A DNA stretch of 64,000 nucleotides, taken from the NCBI GenBank assembly GCA_025201805.1, contig MU619259.1:113052-177051 (forward strand), read 5' to 3'. Under the pieces are notes generated by a model. That model did no database searches. It worked only from the letters and a program-made list of their open reading frames with translations, and was not told the origin of the DNA. This stretch comes from Parasitella parasitica (lineage: Eukaryota; Mucoromycota; Mucoromycetes; Mucorales; Mucoraceae). The position numbers were made by a program, and so were the translations under genes. Positions 14,114-26,291 of the stretch are shown here, in pieces (the stretch's first letter is position 1; each line of letters starts with the position of its first letter).

Positions 14114-16984
14114 GATTCAGGCAAATAGCTTAAAGAAGTAGTGAAAAGTATTTAAGGAGCAAGCCTTTCGTGTTTTCTTTATTGACCAGCAAGGCGGAGT
14201 CTAACACTGGCAAGTGTGAGCGTGGCATTGAAGCAAAGAGTCAAAACTATGGTGCTAATTCATATATTCCTTTCTCAGTTCAAAAGACTATGGGGGGAGG
14301 TTTTTTTTTTCATATATTAGTATCAAATGATACTGTTATCATATAAACCCATCGTTGGATTGATGTCTTTGGGATTTCATAAATTTCTATTCAGATAATT
14401 TTTTAGAAATAGGTGTGTTATCCTGGTGGCAGACTGTTTCCTTTTCTCTAGCATTTTCTTATACCTTCAGTTGGTCTGGCGTCTTCTAGTATAAAAGGTC
14501 TTGTCAGACAGGTACCAAGCAGGGTTCTCTATATCCAATTGCACGGTAGAACAGCTAGCCAAGCCTGTGCCATCTTTTCCATAATATTGGAATGGTTCAA
14601 AAGTGCGCATCTTTGTATAGCCAGCGTAGAATTTAGGCGCCTGGTTTTTTTTTTTTTTTTTTTTTTTTGGATGGTATCTCTGGTAAGTAAACCTACGGTA
14701 TCTACGGCATTGACACATGATTGTTTTCCACATTTTGAAGGCAGGACTAGATCCAGCAACTGTTACAAGATAATGTCCCTTATACTAAGAATTAAATTGC
14801 GGAAAATAAGCTTTTACATGGCAATAACACCAGAAGAAATTGCTTTGCAATCCGTGCCAGAAAATGACTTGTTTATATCTTTCTGCTACATCTTACTCAT
14901 AAAACTTCTGAATGAGTTACCTCTTGTGTGTCGATCCTTTGCTTTCACCTCACCTATTGGTGTTGTCGTTTGCTTGATCACCAATAAGTTTTTTGTGGTT
15001 CCATTCATCTTTTACCCCTACTGATCATCAGAGTTGTATAAATGGTATTCAATAATTACAGTACCTCTCTTAGTATTCATGTTGCACAAAATAAGAGTAT
15101 TATGTGGAGCAACAATAATGTATGGCTTCGCAAAGCTAATGCTTTCTTCAAAAAAACCACCATTTTCTTTGATAGCGGAGATTAAACGCTTCCAAAATCA
15201 GGAAGGAAAAATTCTTTCAGAAACTCTATTTGGACAAAAAGAAAACAAAATTACTCCTTTGAGGCAAGATATCATCCTCTGTTACTATGCATACCACGGC
15301 TGTCAGTCTATGATAATAGCTGTATTTTTGGGCGCTCTACACGATGGTCTCATTTTCATAATCCCCGTATGCTTATGGAAAGAAATTTGCCGAAAAACCT
15401 CAAAAACAGATTAAGAGGGAAAAGTCAAGATTTTGCTTAATCAGAGCGCATTTCCAGTCATTCAGATCAAGGAATGGTCTTTTACGATCATTTTCTTCTA
15501 ATATATGATATAGTAAAATGTTGCATTTTTGGGGTCAAAATCGAGGATAATGCATAATCGATGATTTTGGATGCGTGAATACAAGGAAAAAATTGGGAAA
15601 ATCCGTGATTTTGCATCGAAAAAAAAATCATGCTCAAATTGCACCAAAATCATATATAATATAGTTGTTTCCCAATGGATACTATTTCTGGTGTTTTTAG
15701 GGCACTTTTGTTTATAAAAATCAATCAAAAAATGGCACACGCAGTTAACGTTCTTGCTTTTAAGCTGTAAAAACTAACTATCTGAAGATAATACCACGTC
15801 AATATCAATTCTAGTACATGACACAGCTCTATGAAGTAGGTATTTTTGATGTCACAAGTATACATTTCTTCATAGTAATATGATCAAACAAGTCTGGCTC
15901 ATCGAGTTTGGAAGCAGAAGAGGATAATTAATGAAGACAATGTTTTGTAATAACCCCTTGTCATTTGTGAATAATTCATATAACTTGCTAACTACTAGTG
16001 ACAGAGAAGCCCTACTACCATTGTCGCTTATAATAATGCGTAATGTCGATCCAAGAGTCCCTTTTTTTTGTGATTCTAATGCTAAGCATGTAAGATGAAG
16101 AGTAAAATAGAGGTTTGGATTGAGGTTGAAGGTAATTTCACTAACAAAAGTCAAGCTTCATATTAGCTTTCTGTTAGGTTCCAGATTCCAGGCACTGTAC
16201 TGTAGAGTATCAAATTCTGAATAAGGGATAACTTAATATACCAAACACATTTTTGTACACCAATCTGTCCGTTATAACGAGTTCTGAAAGCACCGGTGTA
16301 TTCTTTCCTTAATATTAGATATACTGACTTGATCCGACAGATGTAGTATAAAGTTATGAAAACAGAGATTGCCATTTGCTGAATCTGCTATGATTTTTCA
16401 TTGCGTAAGTGCATAATTTGACGGATACATATAAATTAATGCCTTATTAGTGTTTGCAGTTTAATACTTTGATAATTTTGTGGTTTAGCCATTTTTAGTT
16501 TATATGCTTATGCAGTTCTATAGACTTGTCTAAATATTTGAGCTTATTTAGATGTCTAATGTCTAACGGATATATAAGAATTAATTTATCAGTTATGAAA
16601 TTCAAAAATTTTTGTGTTGTGGCCCGTTTGTAATTGTTCAGTTTCAGGTATCTGAAGTACATGTCTTTATTGTATTGAAAAATGGGAAAATAGAAGCCCC
16701 AAATAGTCATCATTTAAAAATCCCTATTGCTCCTGCACAGTGGCTGTTTGATCTCTATTCTTAGGCATCTCAGAAACTTCACAGCTTTAATCAGAAACAA
16801 AAATTTTGTTATAGAAACCCTAATAAATATGATTACAAACTTTTTTAAAAAGACTCTTTAAAGCAGCAATGACAAAAGTGCAATTCAACAATTTGATTGG
16901 TCAAATTATCTTTACCTTGCATAAATCGATCATAGCAAATGTCCTATGCTGTCATATGGATTAATGATTTTATTAAACAGGTTC
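14114..16984. other. Gene-poor AT-rich island
   Basis: No supported gene. 14640-14668 contains a long T run. On the minus strand between about 15400 and 14560, one frame carries several stretches of 25-45 codons without frameshift but with at least nine stop codons; no family was recognised. Short minus frames at 15870-16154, 16163-16375 and 16495-16713 look no better than chance. Around 15520-15660 there are repeated GATTTTGC/CCAAAATC words, including a 10-bp inverted pair. The island ends at a run of N. Confidence 0.4.
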
Positions 16985-16994
16985 NNNNNNNNNN
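16985..16994. other. Assembly gap of ten N
   Basis: Ten consecutive N, immediately followed by an A-rich stretch, mark a scaffold join of unknown true length between the gene-poor island and the 3' end of the PheRS gene. Confidence 0.99.
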
Positions 16995-17077
16995 AAAAAA
17001 AAAAGAAAAAAAGGAACGTGTATGAGGAAAGAGAAAAAAAAAAGCGTACAACAAACATAAATGTATTATAAAACCTC

Positions 17078-18917
17078 TTAATCCTCACTTAAACCGACCA
17101 ATTCTTTACCCATCTTTTTGTCCAAACGACAAATAGGATAATCCTTGATCATGGCGATATTAACCTTATGACCTAAAAGATCACGAATATTAGAGATGCC
17201 GTATTTAACCATGGTAGGACGTTCAAGACCAAGGCCCCAAGCAATGACACGAACATCAGGAGGCAAGCCCAAAGGAAGCAGCATCTCGGGACGGAACATG
17301 CCAGAGTTACCAATTTCAACCCAAGATTTTAAACCTTCATGGTACGAGAAAATCTCCATGGAAGGCTCCGTGTAAGGATTGTATGTAGGCTTGAAACGAA
17401 TTTTCTCCATACCCATCTTTTTGAAAAAAACATCCATGAAGCCAATAAGATCACCCAGAGTCAAGTTCTTGTCAGCTATTACACCTTCAATTTGATGGAA
17501 TTCAGCTAAATGAGTAGCATCGACAGATTCATTACGGAAGACACGGTCAATCGAGAAATATTTGGCAGGACGGAATTCGCCAATTTTTGCAGTTTCTTCA
17601 GAGAGTTTGTGAAGCATGTACGAACTGACGGCAGTGGTGTGGGTACGCAAAATCAGTTTTTGTGCCTCTTCTTCCTTCCAAACATAATTATAGCCGATGG
17701 ATCCAGTGTCACCTCCATTTTCGTGTGTTTTTTTAATCTTTTCCATCAAATCACGAGGATAACGGTCAGAGGTAGCAGGATCTGCATTGTTGAAAAAGAA
17801 AATGAGTGGAAATTGCGGGCGCATTTTTTATGCTATTTACCTTTCAAAAAGAAGGTATCATGAGCATCTCTAGCGGGATGTTGTTGAGGTTGGAAAAGAG
17901 CATCAAAGTTCCAGAAACTGGATTCCGCAAAACAGTTGGTGGGCATCTCTTGGAAACCCATTTCAAAGAAAATTTCACGGAACTCTTGACGGACCTTCAT
18001 CAAGGGGTGAAGATGGCCACCTTGAGGAGGAACACCAGCAGCATCGAAATTGTACTTTTTGAAGGTTGCATTTTTCCATTCGCCACTAAACTAGGGGTTA
18101 CGAACAATTGAATTTTGCTCACCTCACAAACAAACTTACGATTGAAGCATATCAGTAGTGATATCCGTAGCCTCCTTCTTGATTTGCACAGAGAAATCAG
18201 GGCCTTTCGATACACTGTAAGTGGTGGTCTTCCTACAAGATGAAGAATTCAGTGTCCGTTGGAATGACATGCTGTTGTATAGTCTGTGAGTCATACTGTT
18301 TGTCAATCAAGGTTCTCTTTTTCAATTCAGCAAGAGTCTTTTGGTTTTCGAGAGTACCCGTAGACTCAATTTGCTTCAAGTCTCTTTGAGTTTCATCGAC
18401 AATGCTTTCGACTAAACGAACCAAATTAGCTCCGTTCTTTGAGATCCACTTGTTTTTGAAAGCTTTGCCCTGGCCAGGCTTTGCTGAAGGCCCTACCTTG
18501 GCCTTTTCCAGAACAGAAAAAGTGTTAATTGGGGGGGAGGGAGGAGCATAACAAGGTGCAGTTCAATGAAATACCTGAAGCTCATTAATGGGAAGACCTT
18601 CATCTCCAGCAGGAATAGCTTCAAAAACGCGAGCTTCATGGCTGCCATCCTTGGCAACCTGCTTGCCTTCCTCGGTAAGAATCCAGGAAATATGTTCAAT
18701 AGGAGTAAAGTCAATCATCTAATGCTTATGCGTGAGTTAAAGTAGAGTCTGGCACAAGAGATACTACCTCTTTGGACTTTAAACTTGCAAGGGCACCAAG
18801 AAGGACAAGCTGATCGACAGGTCCGTCGTTGAGTGTCAAGTCCTTTGTATTAGCAATGGTGTCGCACTTGTCAAGTGTGGTGAGCACAAGGGTCTGCAAA
18901 TCTTCGGTGGTCGCCAT
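17078..18917 (-). CDS. FRS2: Phenylalanyl-tRNA synthetase alpha subunit, cytosolic
   Basis: Six minus-strand exons (18768-18917, 18575-18718, 18297-18502, 18140-18232, 17841-18085, 17078-17781) encode about 513 residues. The N-terminal third carries the winged-helix tRNA-binding modules. The class II catalytic core follows, with [38 protein letters not shown] (motif 2 region, read in two parts) and [14 protein letters not shown] (motif 3). It pairs with the beta subunit as an alpha2-beta2 enzyme that charges tRNA-Phe in the cytosol. Introns are 49-72 bp. The chosen start gives [12 protein letters not shown], a normal eukaryotic start. It is divergent from the kinesin gene. Confidence 0.97.
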
Positions 18918-19311
18918 ATCGAATTTGCGTATAAAGAAGAAGAGATATATGGATGATCGACCGCAAGGCAATCACCTAACAAAAATTTACAAAAAAAAAG
19001 CCACCCATTGCGATGGCGCCCATTCTCCATCCAAAGCTTGCCTTGCTGGGCCTATTAAGAATTGCATCAGAGCTTCATTTGCTGGCTAAAGAGCAAGCTA
19101 ATGCACCGGATATAATAAAGCAAATGGCCATAGCTAATAATAGCACAGTTTCATTCATTCAGCAGACTATCAAATGCGTTTAATTTTAGCTTCTACAATG
19201 GAACATGTCACTTTAGTCGCTCGATGGACGAGCACGAATACGGACAATCAATTGTTCCTTTGTGAACGTGCTTGCTTTGGTATTACGTGTTTTCTTTTTA
19301 TCCTTACCACA
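18918..19311. other. Divergent promoter between PheRS and kinesin-14
   Basis: No gene. In the kinesin frame, ATGs at 19174 and 19198 would add a hydrophobic N-terminus unlike the family, so this part is read as leader sequence. Confidence 0.5.
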
Positions 19312-21737
19312 ATGACCAACAATAAAGTGCGCACTAGCAATGCTTCTACAAAAAGAAAAGCAGAGCAAAGCTCTGATGTCAAGCGTCAGCAAAGGCCCAA
19401 GTTGGACATGAGTCAAGGGCCTCGCATACCTGTTCGATCGACTTTGGCTAGTCGTTCAAATCACACTTCACCTACAGCCGGTGAGAACAATAGCAACAAC
19501 ACCAAGCAGAGATTATCCAACATATCTACATCGTCCATCAGCTCAAGCGCAAGATTGTCGAACGCTTCAATCAATTCTAATTCAAGCACAACTTCGGTAT
19601 CATCATCCAAATCCAAATCCAAATCCAAACCCACCTCAGCAGCAAATGCTGTTACTGTCAACAAAAAACCACTCAAGACCACCAAGGCTTCCATTCCAAA
19701 ATGGGACACAAAAGGTAGACTGAATCAATTGCAATCAAAGCTTAGCGAGTCCAACGAAAAAGGTAAGCCAAAGAGTATTTCCGTACGTGTATTCTGTTGC
19801 TAATGCAGCTGCAAAATTGTAGTCAGTGAAATCGAAAAGCTGCATCAAGATTTGGAATCAAGCGTGCAGAGTAAAGAATCACTGCTGATGGAGGCAATGC
19901 AAAAAGTTACGGATCTGGAGAATACGATCAAGGTAAATCTCAGTCTTTATTTTACACCGAGTAGATGATTTACCATGTTGACAGACAACCGAGGAGCGGC
20001 ACCAGGTTGAACTGCGACGAATTCGAGAAAAGTTTGTTTCAAAGAACAGAGACCTTATATACCAAAATGATAAGCGGAAATCACACCTGTCTGAACTGGA
20101 GAAAGAGCTTAGTAGCATGGAGGTCGACTATAGAGAAACGGCCAGAGCAATCGAAGTTGAGAAGAAAGAGAATGCAACTCTCAAATCAACTAGACGCAAT
20201 GTAGAAGGGTCTCTGTCTCAATTGGATGCTGATACCAGGAGCAAGCGTCTTCAAAAGAAGGCAAGTGAGAGTAGTTGTGCTTATCAATGTATGCTTATTC
20301 ATTTTATTTCATTTTATTTCATTTTATTTTATTTTATCTTTTTGTAATACAGAGCTTGCTTTCCTCGCTGAAAGCAGCTGAAGAGAAGTCGGTAGAACTA
20401 TCAGATCAAATGAAGGCCAGGAGTCGATATGTCCAAGAGCTGCAGGGATCGCTATTGCAAAATGAAAAACTTCGCAGAAAGGATCATGACAAATTACAGG
20501 AATTGAAGGGCAATATTCGTGTATTTTGCAGGGTGCGACCAGCCATAAGTAAGTTTTCAAATGTGAGAGATGGACAACAAACAACTAAACAAGAAAGCAG
20601 GTTCCACAGCTGAGCCCAACCTTATTGATGCCCGTTTCTTTGGTGAAGACAACGAAAGCATGGAGCTGACAGAACAGGTGTCGTCTACACTGGGGAAAGC
20701 CTCCACCAAAACACACACATTTACGTTTGATAGAGTCTTTTCGCCCGAATCCAGCCAAAAGGATTGCTATGAGGAAATATCGCAGCTTGTGCAATCGGCA
20801 CTGGATGGATTTAATGTTTGTATATTTGCATATGGCCAGACTGGCAGTGGTAAAACGTTCACGATGCAAGGACCTTGTGCACCCACAGAAGAAACATCTG
20901 GTATGATTCCACGTGCAGTGCAGCAGATTTATGAGGTAGTTCAGCAGTTGAAACAGTTTGGCTGGGAATACAGAATGGAAGGACAATTCTTGGAGATTTA
21001 CAACGAGACTATAAACGATTTATTAGGAAATACGTCGAATTATGGCAAAATCAAGCATGAAATACATCATGAAAAGAACGGCAAGACGACTGTTACAGAT
21101 ATGACGTCTGGTAAGCAGTTTTAGTTTTAAGGTTAACCTTTCCACCTATCTCAAACATAATATTATTGTTACATAGTCATACTGGATTCTCCCTCCAAAG
21201 TGAAGATCATGCTGAGGAAAGCCGGTCAGAATCGAGCAACGGGAGCGACCAACATGAATGAACGCTCCTCGAGAAGCCACAGTGTATTTACGCTTCAACT
21301 CACAGGACACAATAAGACAACTGGCGAAAACACGAGTGGTATTTTGAACTTGATTGATTTGGCTGGCTCAGAACGATTATCCATGTCAGGTTCAACCGGT
21401 GATCGCTTACGTGAAACACAAGCGATTAATAAGAGTTTGAGCTGTCTCGGTGATGTGATTCATGCTCTGGTAAACAACAAAGAAGGCGGGCATATACCCT
21501 ACAGAAATTCAAAGCTAACTTACCTGCTTCGAAACTCATTGGGTGGGAATTGCAAGACGCTGATGTTTGTCAATGTATCTCCATTGATGGAGCATTTTGG
21601 AGAGAGCCTGTGTTCGCTGCGGTTTGCAACCAAGGTAGATTTGCGCGCAAGATGCGAGTTCCTGTTTACTAACTACGTTGCTACAATCACAGGTCAATTC
21701 GTGTCAAGTGGCTACAGCAAAGAAGCTAGTCAAATAA
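19312..21737 (+). CDS. Kinesin-14, C-terminal motor protein (Kar3/Ncd type)
   Basis: Seven exons (19312-19762, 19823-19932, 19985-20260, 20353-20548, 20601-21110, 21177-21634, 21693-21737) give about 681 residues. A basic Ser-rich tail (possible microtubule-binding region) is followed by a coiled coil (exons 2-4) and a C-terminal motor. The neck-motor junction [14 protein letters not shown] is the kinesin-14 signature. Motor motifs: P-loop GQTGSGKT, switch [10 protein letters not shown], switch [11 protein letters not shown], and the end [15 protein letters not shown]. These are minus-end-directed motors acting in spindle assembly and nuclear movement. Intron 20261-20352 uses a GC donor (AAG|GCAAGT). 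The start at 19312 was preferred over upstream in-frame ATGs because the upstream peptide does not resemble a kinesin tail. Confidence 0.95.
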
Positions 21738-22034
21738 TAACCCATTGTATTTATGCTGCATGCCTTTCATCATTTTGTTTGGTATCAACTTTTTGTGTTG
21801 AAACATCTTGGAATAAACAAAAAGGCAAAAGTCCACGTGATGAACAGTTGTTGATGCTATTGTCCTGTTTGCTTCTATAAAAAAACTAGTTTTATTGGTT
21901 CCATTATTTGATCTTTTTAGTATAAATATGATGCCTATAAATATGGGCGATCTTTCTTTACTCCTTGTGAACCCCCTTTTATTTCTCGCTTTTTTTTTTT
22001 TCTTTTTTTCCATATTTTTCACAACGTCTAAAAT
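21738..22034. other. Intergenic between kinesin-14 and APP1-like gene
   Basis: Kinesin 3' region, then a strongly pyrimidine-rich tract (21955-22015) just before the next start codon. No gene seen. Confidence 0.4.
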
Positions 22035-24306
22035 ATGGCAAGAGACAACACGCCGAATTCATTGGTGCGCAACATGTCGAGGGATGCCATGACTACAACC
22101 CCGTTGTCCAACACAACGACATTGGACGACACCATCCTGTTTGAAAAAATGAACAGAGAATGTATTCTATTCCCAACTTATGCCAAGCGAGATCCCAAAG
22201 GTATTGATTTGATGACATAATAGTGCATCTCTGCTAAATACTCGGTAGATCCCTCAAAATGGATTATAAAGACAAAAGGCTGGGCATTGTCTCACAATAG
22301 CTCAACGGCCAAGCAGAAAATGATGATGGGTAAGTCGCCTTTTAATTACGATACGATGCAGTTCCCTCCCCCACCCCCCCACTGACGAACGGCAATCTTA
22401 GGTATTACAAAAAGTGTTGCTGGCAAATCTTCTGCCGATAGTAAATCTTCTCAAATGTTTGAGCAGCGTTTCAAATATTTCTTGGCCACTAACAAGCGCT
22501 TCAAGCCATTCCTGATACAAGCAATCGGCATCACAACATTAGAAGATTCACGATTAGAATTGCAGAAAAGACAGGATGAAAGCCAATTGCAGCAAGCAAT
22601 GATGAATCATCAAACGCTGTTTATGAGCATGATATCCGCCAGATTCAGCCAAATGATGACCACAATCAAGACAAAATCATGTACAAACGACACGATTTCT
22701 TTTCCGTTAACACCACCCACTGATGATGACTATGACGATGAAGACAACGACGACGACGATGACAGCGACGATGACGATGCAGAAAATTGGCTAGCAAGCG
22801 ACTACTTTACTGACATTGTATCTCGACCGACCAACCCAATCTCATCCGTCCTCGATGGCACCTTCGCCAACAACATGGAGCCTATCCCCACGATGATGAC
22901 CACCCCATACGCCACTACCCATTATACCCAACAGCTGCAGCAAACTCAAGTGCGACTGACAACAAAAAGCTCTGGGTTTTTGCAAGGCCAATTCAATGTG
23001 CCTCATGTTACGATACTAAATTGGGCTCAGGAACAAAACCAGTGCGATGCAAGATTAATTCGCATTCAATCGACGTGTACCGAAAAGTCGAGCAAAAGGT
23101 TCTCGCCCAATTACGGGATTGTGAGCTTGATCGAGCCAACTGGGATATCCATAATATCCGACATCGACGACACCATCAAAGACACACAAATCCTGTCGGG
23201 AGCAAGAACCGTACTATCAAAAACATTCTTCGAGCCACCACAAGGTGTGTCAGGCATGGCGGACGCTTACATGGCTTGGGTTAGTGTATTTTAAACAAAC
23301 AAACACTTTTTGTGCTAACCTCACTATTATTTATTGTGTACAGTATACTCAAGGTGCCTCGTTTCACTATGTATCAAACAGTCCATTCCAGCTCATGCCC
23401 ATGCTGGAAAAATTTTTGCGAGATTCGCAGTTCCCCCCAGGCTCAATGCACCTAAGAGACGACGGGAAGCTGCTATCTCGACTTGTGGAAACACCAGGCC
23501 AAGCGAAGCGTGATGCCATTCTTAAGATTATTGCTGATTTCCCACAACGCCGTTTTGTGCTGATTGGGGATTCTGGGGAAATAGATTTGGAAATTTACAC
23601 TCGTATTGCATCAGAGTTCCCTGATCAGATTCTCAAAATTTATATCCGTGATGTGACAACACCTGATGCAAAAGCCATCCACAGCCTCAAAAAGAAGAAG
23701 AAGAAGCAGCAGCAGCAGCAACAGCAGCAACAGCAGCGAAGAAGAAGCAGCACTCTCTCTTCGTTGTTCCAGTCCACCCGCAGATCGTTCTCCACGCCAA
23801 TCTCTTCTCGAAACAGCTCTCTAACAAGCGAAGAAACCATTCAGCCACCCAAAGAAAAGAAGAAGAAGAAGTTCAGATCCCCCTTGGGAATGCGCCGAGC
23901 AGTGTCTACAACATTAGCAGAGTACGCCGTCGAGCCGCGCCTCACAGGACATCATAGAACGACCGTTTGCATCGATTCAAAGCAGCAAAGTAATAATGAC
24001 GACGACGATGAACAAGACGGACTGTTGGACCCTCACCTGTACCAAAAAAAGATCTCTACCGTAGAAGCATGCGCTCAGCTTTACCAGCGTGTTGAAAAAG
24101 CCCGGCTGCAAGTACCTGACATCGACATTGTTCTCTTTCAGAATGCTGAAGTGCTACAAAACGACAGCGCTATTCGTAACTCTCTATGGGATCTGTGGGA
24201 TGATCAAAGCAACTCCTCTTTCTGCGACGACGACGATGAAGAGGATGATAACGATTACGAGTCGCATCAAAACAGATTATTTGCATCATCCCCAAGTACC
24301 TTTTAA
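22035..24306 (+). CDS. APP1-like phosphatidate phosphatase
   Basis: Four exons (22035-22200, 22249-22329, 22402-23279, 23344-24306) encode about 695 residues. The catalytic App1 domain (DUF2183) shows the phosphatase motif SDIDDTIKDT near residue 335, FHYVSNSPFQ near 381 and GDSGEIDLEIY. Yeast App1 is an Mg-dependent phosphatidate phosphatase (DxDxT class) at cortical actin patches, linking lipid turnover to endocytosis. An acidic run of Asp codons lies near 22725-22775. After the catalytic domain come Lys and Gln tracts (23690-23745) and a basic Ser-rich tail. The intron after MAYMAW-type sequence (23280-23343) uses donor GTTAGT. Fungal homologues vary greatly in their tails, so the length is not informative. 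Confidence 0.9.
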
Positions 24307-25121
24307 CTCATGTATACCAAACTCACCAACGGCATTGCTTCATTTAATCTTTTTCTGCATTTTACCACCCACCTCTCTTTTTTGAACAAAAACTTGTACT
24401 ATATAAATTAACCATCTAAAAGGCAGATCATGTATTGCACAATGACGCTTCATAATCGCACAGATACATGATGCATAATTTTACTGTACTGCATTGCTAG
24501 GGTGTTGATTTATAGTAATCTTGTCAAGCAATGCTATTTTTGTTACGTGTTTGTGTTACAGGAGAGGTGGTAAATGCAAGAGGGTTTATTATTATACATT
24601 GACAATTTAGATATTCATCGACAAGAGAATGGGGGGGGGGGGAGAAGTGGCGCTTTCTTTGGGCCGATGTAGTAGTTTCAAGAATCTCGGTCAACATTTC
24701 CCGCAATTCATCGTTCGAAATAGAAATTGCCTAAACTACACAGACTCTCAGGAATATCAACCAAGAGTTGAAGACGCATTGACTTATAAAGAGGTGCAAT
24801 GATATACAGCTGAATCAGTACGTTTATCGGCCTATATGGACAAGTGGATAACCTACATCTACACCTGGTCATGGACATATACAGTAAACTACTAGAAAAA
24901 AAAATTACCATCACATCATGTGCTATACATCAAAACAACCTAATAGCTACCGTTCTTCCTTTAGGCTTCGATTTCTCGTCAAAGGGATGCAACCTTGATT
25001 GCAAGAGACAGCAAACACACATGGCCATTCAACACCTGTAAGATGATTAGTAAATCCCTCTCCCCCCCCCAAATCGAATTGTTGCCAATTATTGTTATTA
25101 TGTCCAAGAAGCTGTGCTTAT
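24307..25121. other. Gene-poor stretch after APP1-like gene
   Basis: No gene seen. It contains a G12 run at 24631-24642 and a C run near 25062-25070; short frames on both strands look like chance. Confidence 0.4.
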
Positions 25122-25860
25122 TTACAAGAGATAATCATAAACATGTCTGGTTTGATAGTCGGCAATGTTTCTCTCTGGAGAGTTGACTATGTTCAAAAAG
25201 CCCAGATAAGTAAGTTTCAGCGAGAATTTGCAGTAATTCATTAGATCTTTGACCTCCATTCTTTTGACGAATGATTCTGCGCCAATCTTTGAAAAGATGT
25301 TGGATTTAAACGACAAAATGACATGCTCACTTACATTATCAAATGAGATCAGTATATTCTTTAAAGTTGATTCAAAATAATGCGATAAAGATCGCGTTCT
25401 ACCCAAGATTGCGCAGTCTCTGTATGTAATTAGCCCTTTCGAGTTGTTGATTATACCTTGCATTCCATTAACAACATACTCGGCTTGAGTATATTTGTTG
25501 AGAGGCATAGCTAGTGTGATTCGAGCCTCATCAGAATTCCTGATATCTACAGGTTGAGATATTATCATTTTGTCTATATATTTCAAAATGTTACATACGC
25601 AAACAAATATAGTATATATACATAGCATCAGTAAGTGTACCTTGATTAATGACATGTAATGCAGACCTTATGATAAACCTGGTACTTTGATAATTTTTCA
25701 CTAGAGTGCAATCAGCTCATTTTAGACGTACCACGAACTGTTGTGAGCCTTTTTCCATCCGACATTACATGAATAAATTCTTGCACTAAATCGGTGATGT
25801 CTTGACACTTGTCGACAAGCACAACCTCAATTTTTTTTGCGTGCAACTTCACACTCTTTC
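25122..25860 (-). pseudogene. Decayed UvrD/Srs2-type helicase fragment
   Basis: On the minus strand, about 25860-25720 reads VVLVDKCQDITDLVQEF and then SDGKRLTTVRG. This resembles motif II-III of superfamily 1 UvrD helicases, where VDECQD is usual; Glu is replaced by Lys, which should abolish ATP hydrolysis. A later frame (25655-25122) contains YRDCAILGRTRSLSHYFE, matching motif IV (usually ILYRTNAQSR), and FVKRMEVKDLMNYCKFSL, matching the FFERKEIKDVLAYLRL stretch. The pieces lie in helicase order but are split by stops and frame changes, and there is no Walker A and no motifs V-VI. It is read as a pseudogene fragment, perhaps brought in by a mobile element. The assignment rests on motif order alone. 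Confidence 0.6.
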
Positions 25861-26007
25861 AAAACTTCGCATGCTTTAATCAAGCAATCACAACAATCCT
25901 TGTCGAATAGCAATAATATGATCAGTTTGAAATTCTCAAATTAACGAGTAAAAATATCCAATTTTATTTGCATATCTCGTAAATATCAGATATCTGCTCT
26001 TAACTTC

Positions 26008-26291
26008 TGCTGAAATGACCGTAGAACCGAGATCTAACTTGGAAAACATAGCGCTCATTCACCACTATCTGACAATCAGCATTTGTATTGATGTTTTCCA
26101 TGATATATATAACATTATTAGCTGAAATCACAAAATTACAAATCAAAATTACTTAAAATCGCTTATAGGCTTTGATAAAGTGCCAGATAAACCCTGAGTC
26201 TTTTACGCCATTAAAACAGACATGATCATCGCTATCTGAGTATAACTTGGTGTCCACTAGGCGATGTGTCTTTTTAAAGTTATGTGCAAAA
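26008..26291 (-). repeat. Dispersed coding-derived repeat, copy A
   Basis: This 280-bp stretch is clearly related, in the same orientation, to 62018-62308; the longest identical block is 20 bp (26221-26240 and 62239-62258). On the minus strand it reads KLYSDSDDHVCFNGVKD then GFIWHFIKAYKRF and ends VRSRFYGHFS. Copy B reads the same peptide with replacements and frame breaks, so the repeat derives from protein-coding DNA. It lies directly upstream of the helicase fragment on the same strand and may belong to the same decayed gene. No family was recognised for this peptide. Confidence 0.75.

Noticed and set aside
14640-14668. Long T run considered as the poly(A) tail of a retroposed gene on the minus strand
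   Set aside because: No target-site duplication or recognisable cDNA upstream could be identified.
15034-15414. Plus-strand frame of 126 codons in the gene-poor island
   Set aside because: Composition is typical of AT-rich noncoding DNA, there is no motif or plausible promoter, and the opposite strand looks at least as coding-like.
25662-26291. Joining the repeat peptide and the helicase motifs into one working gene
   Set aside because: It needs several frame changes and unproven introns, and the catalytic Glu of motif II is lost, so it is reported as decayed.
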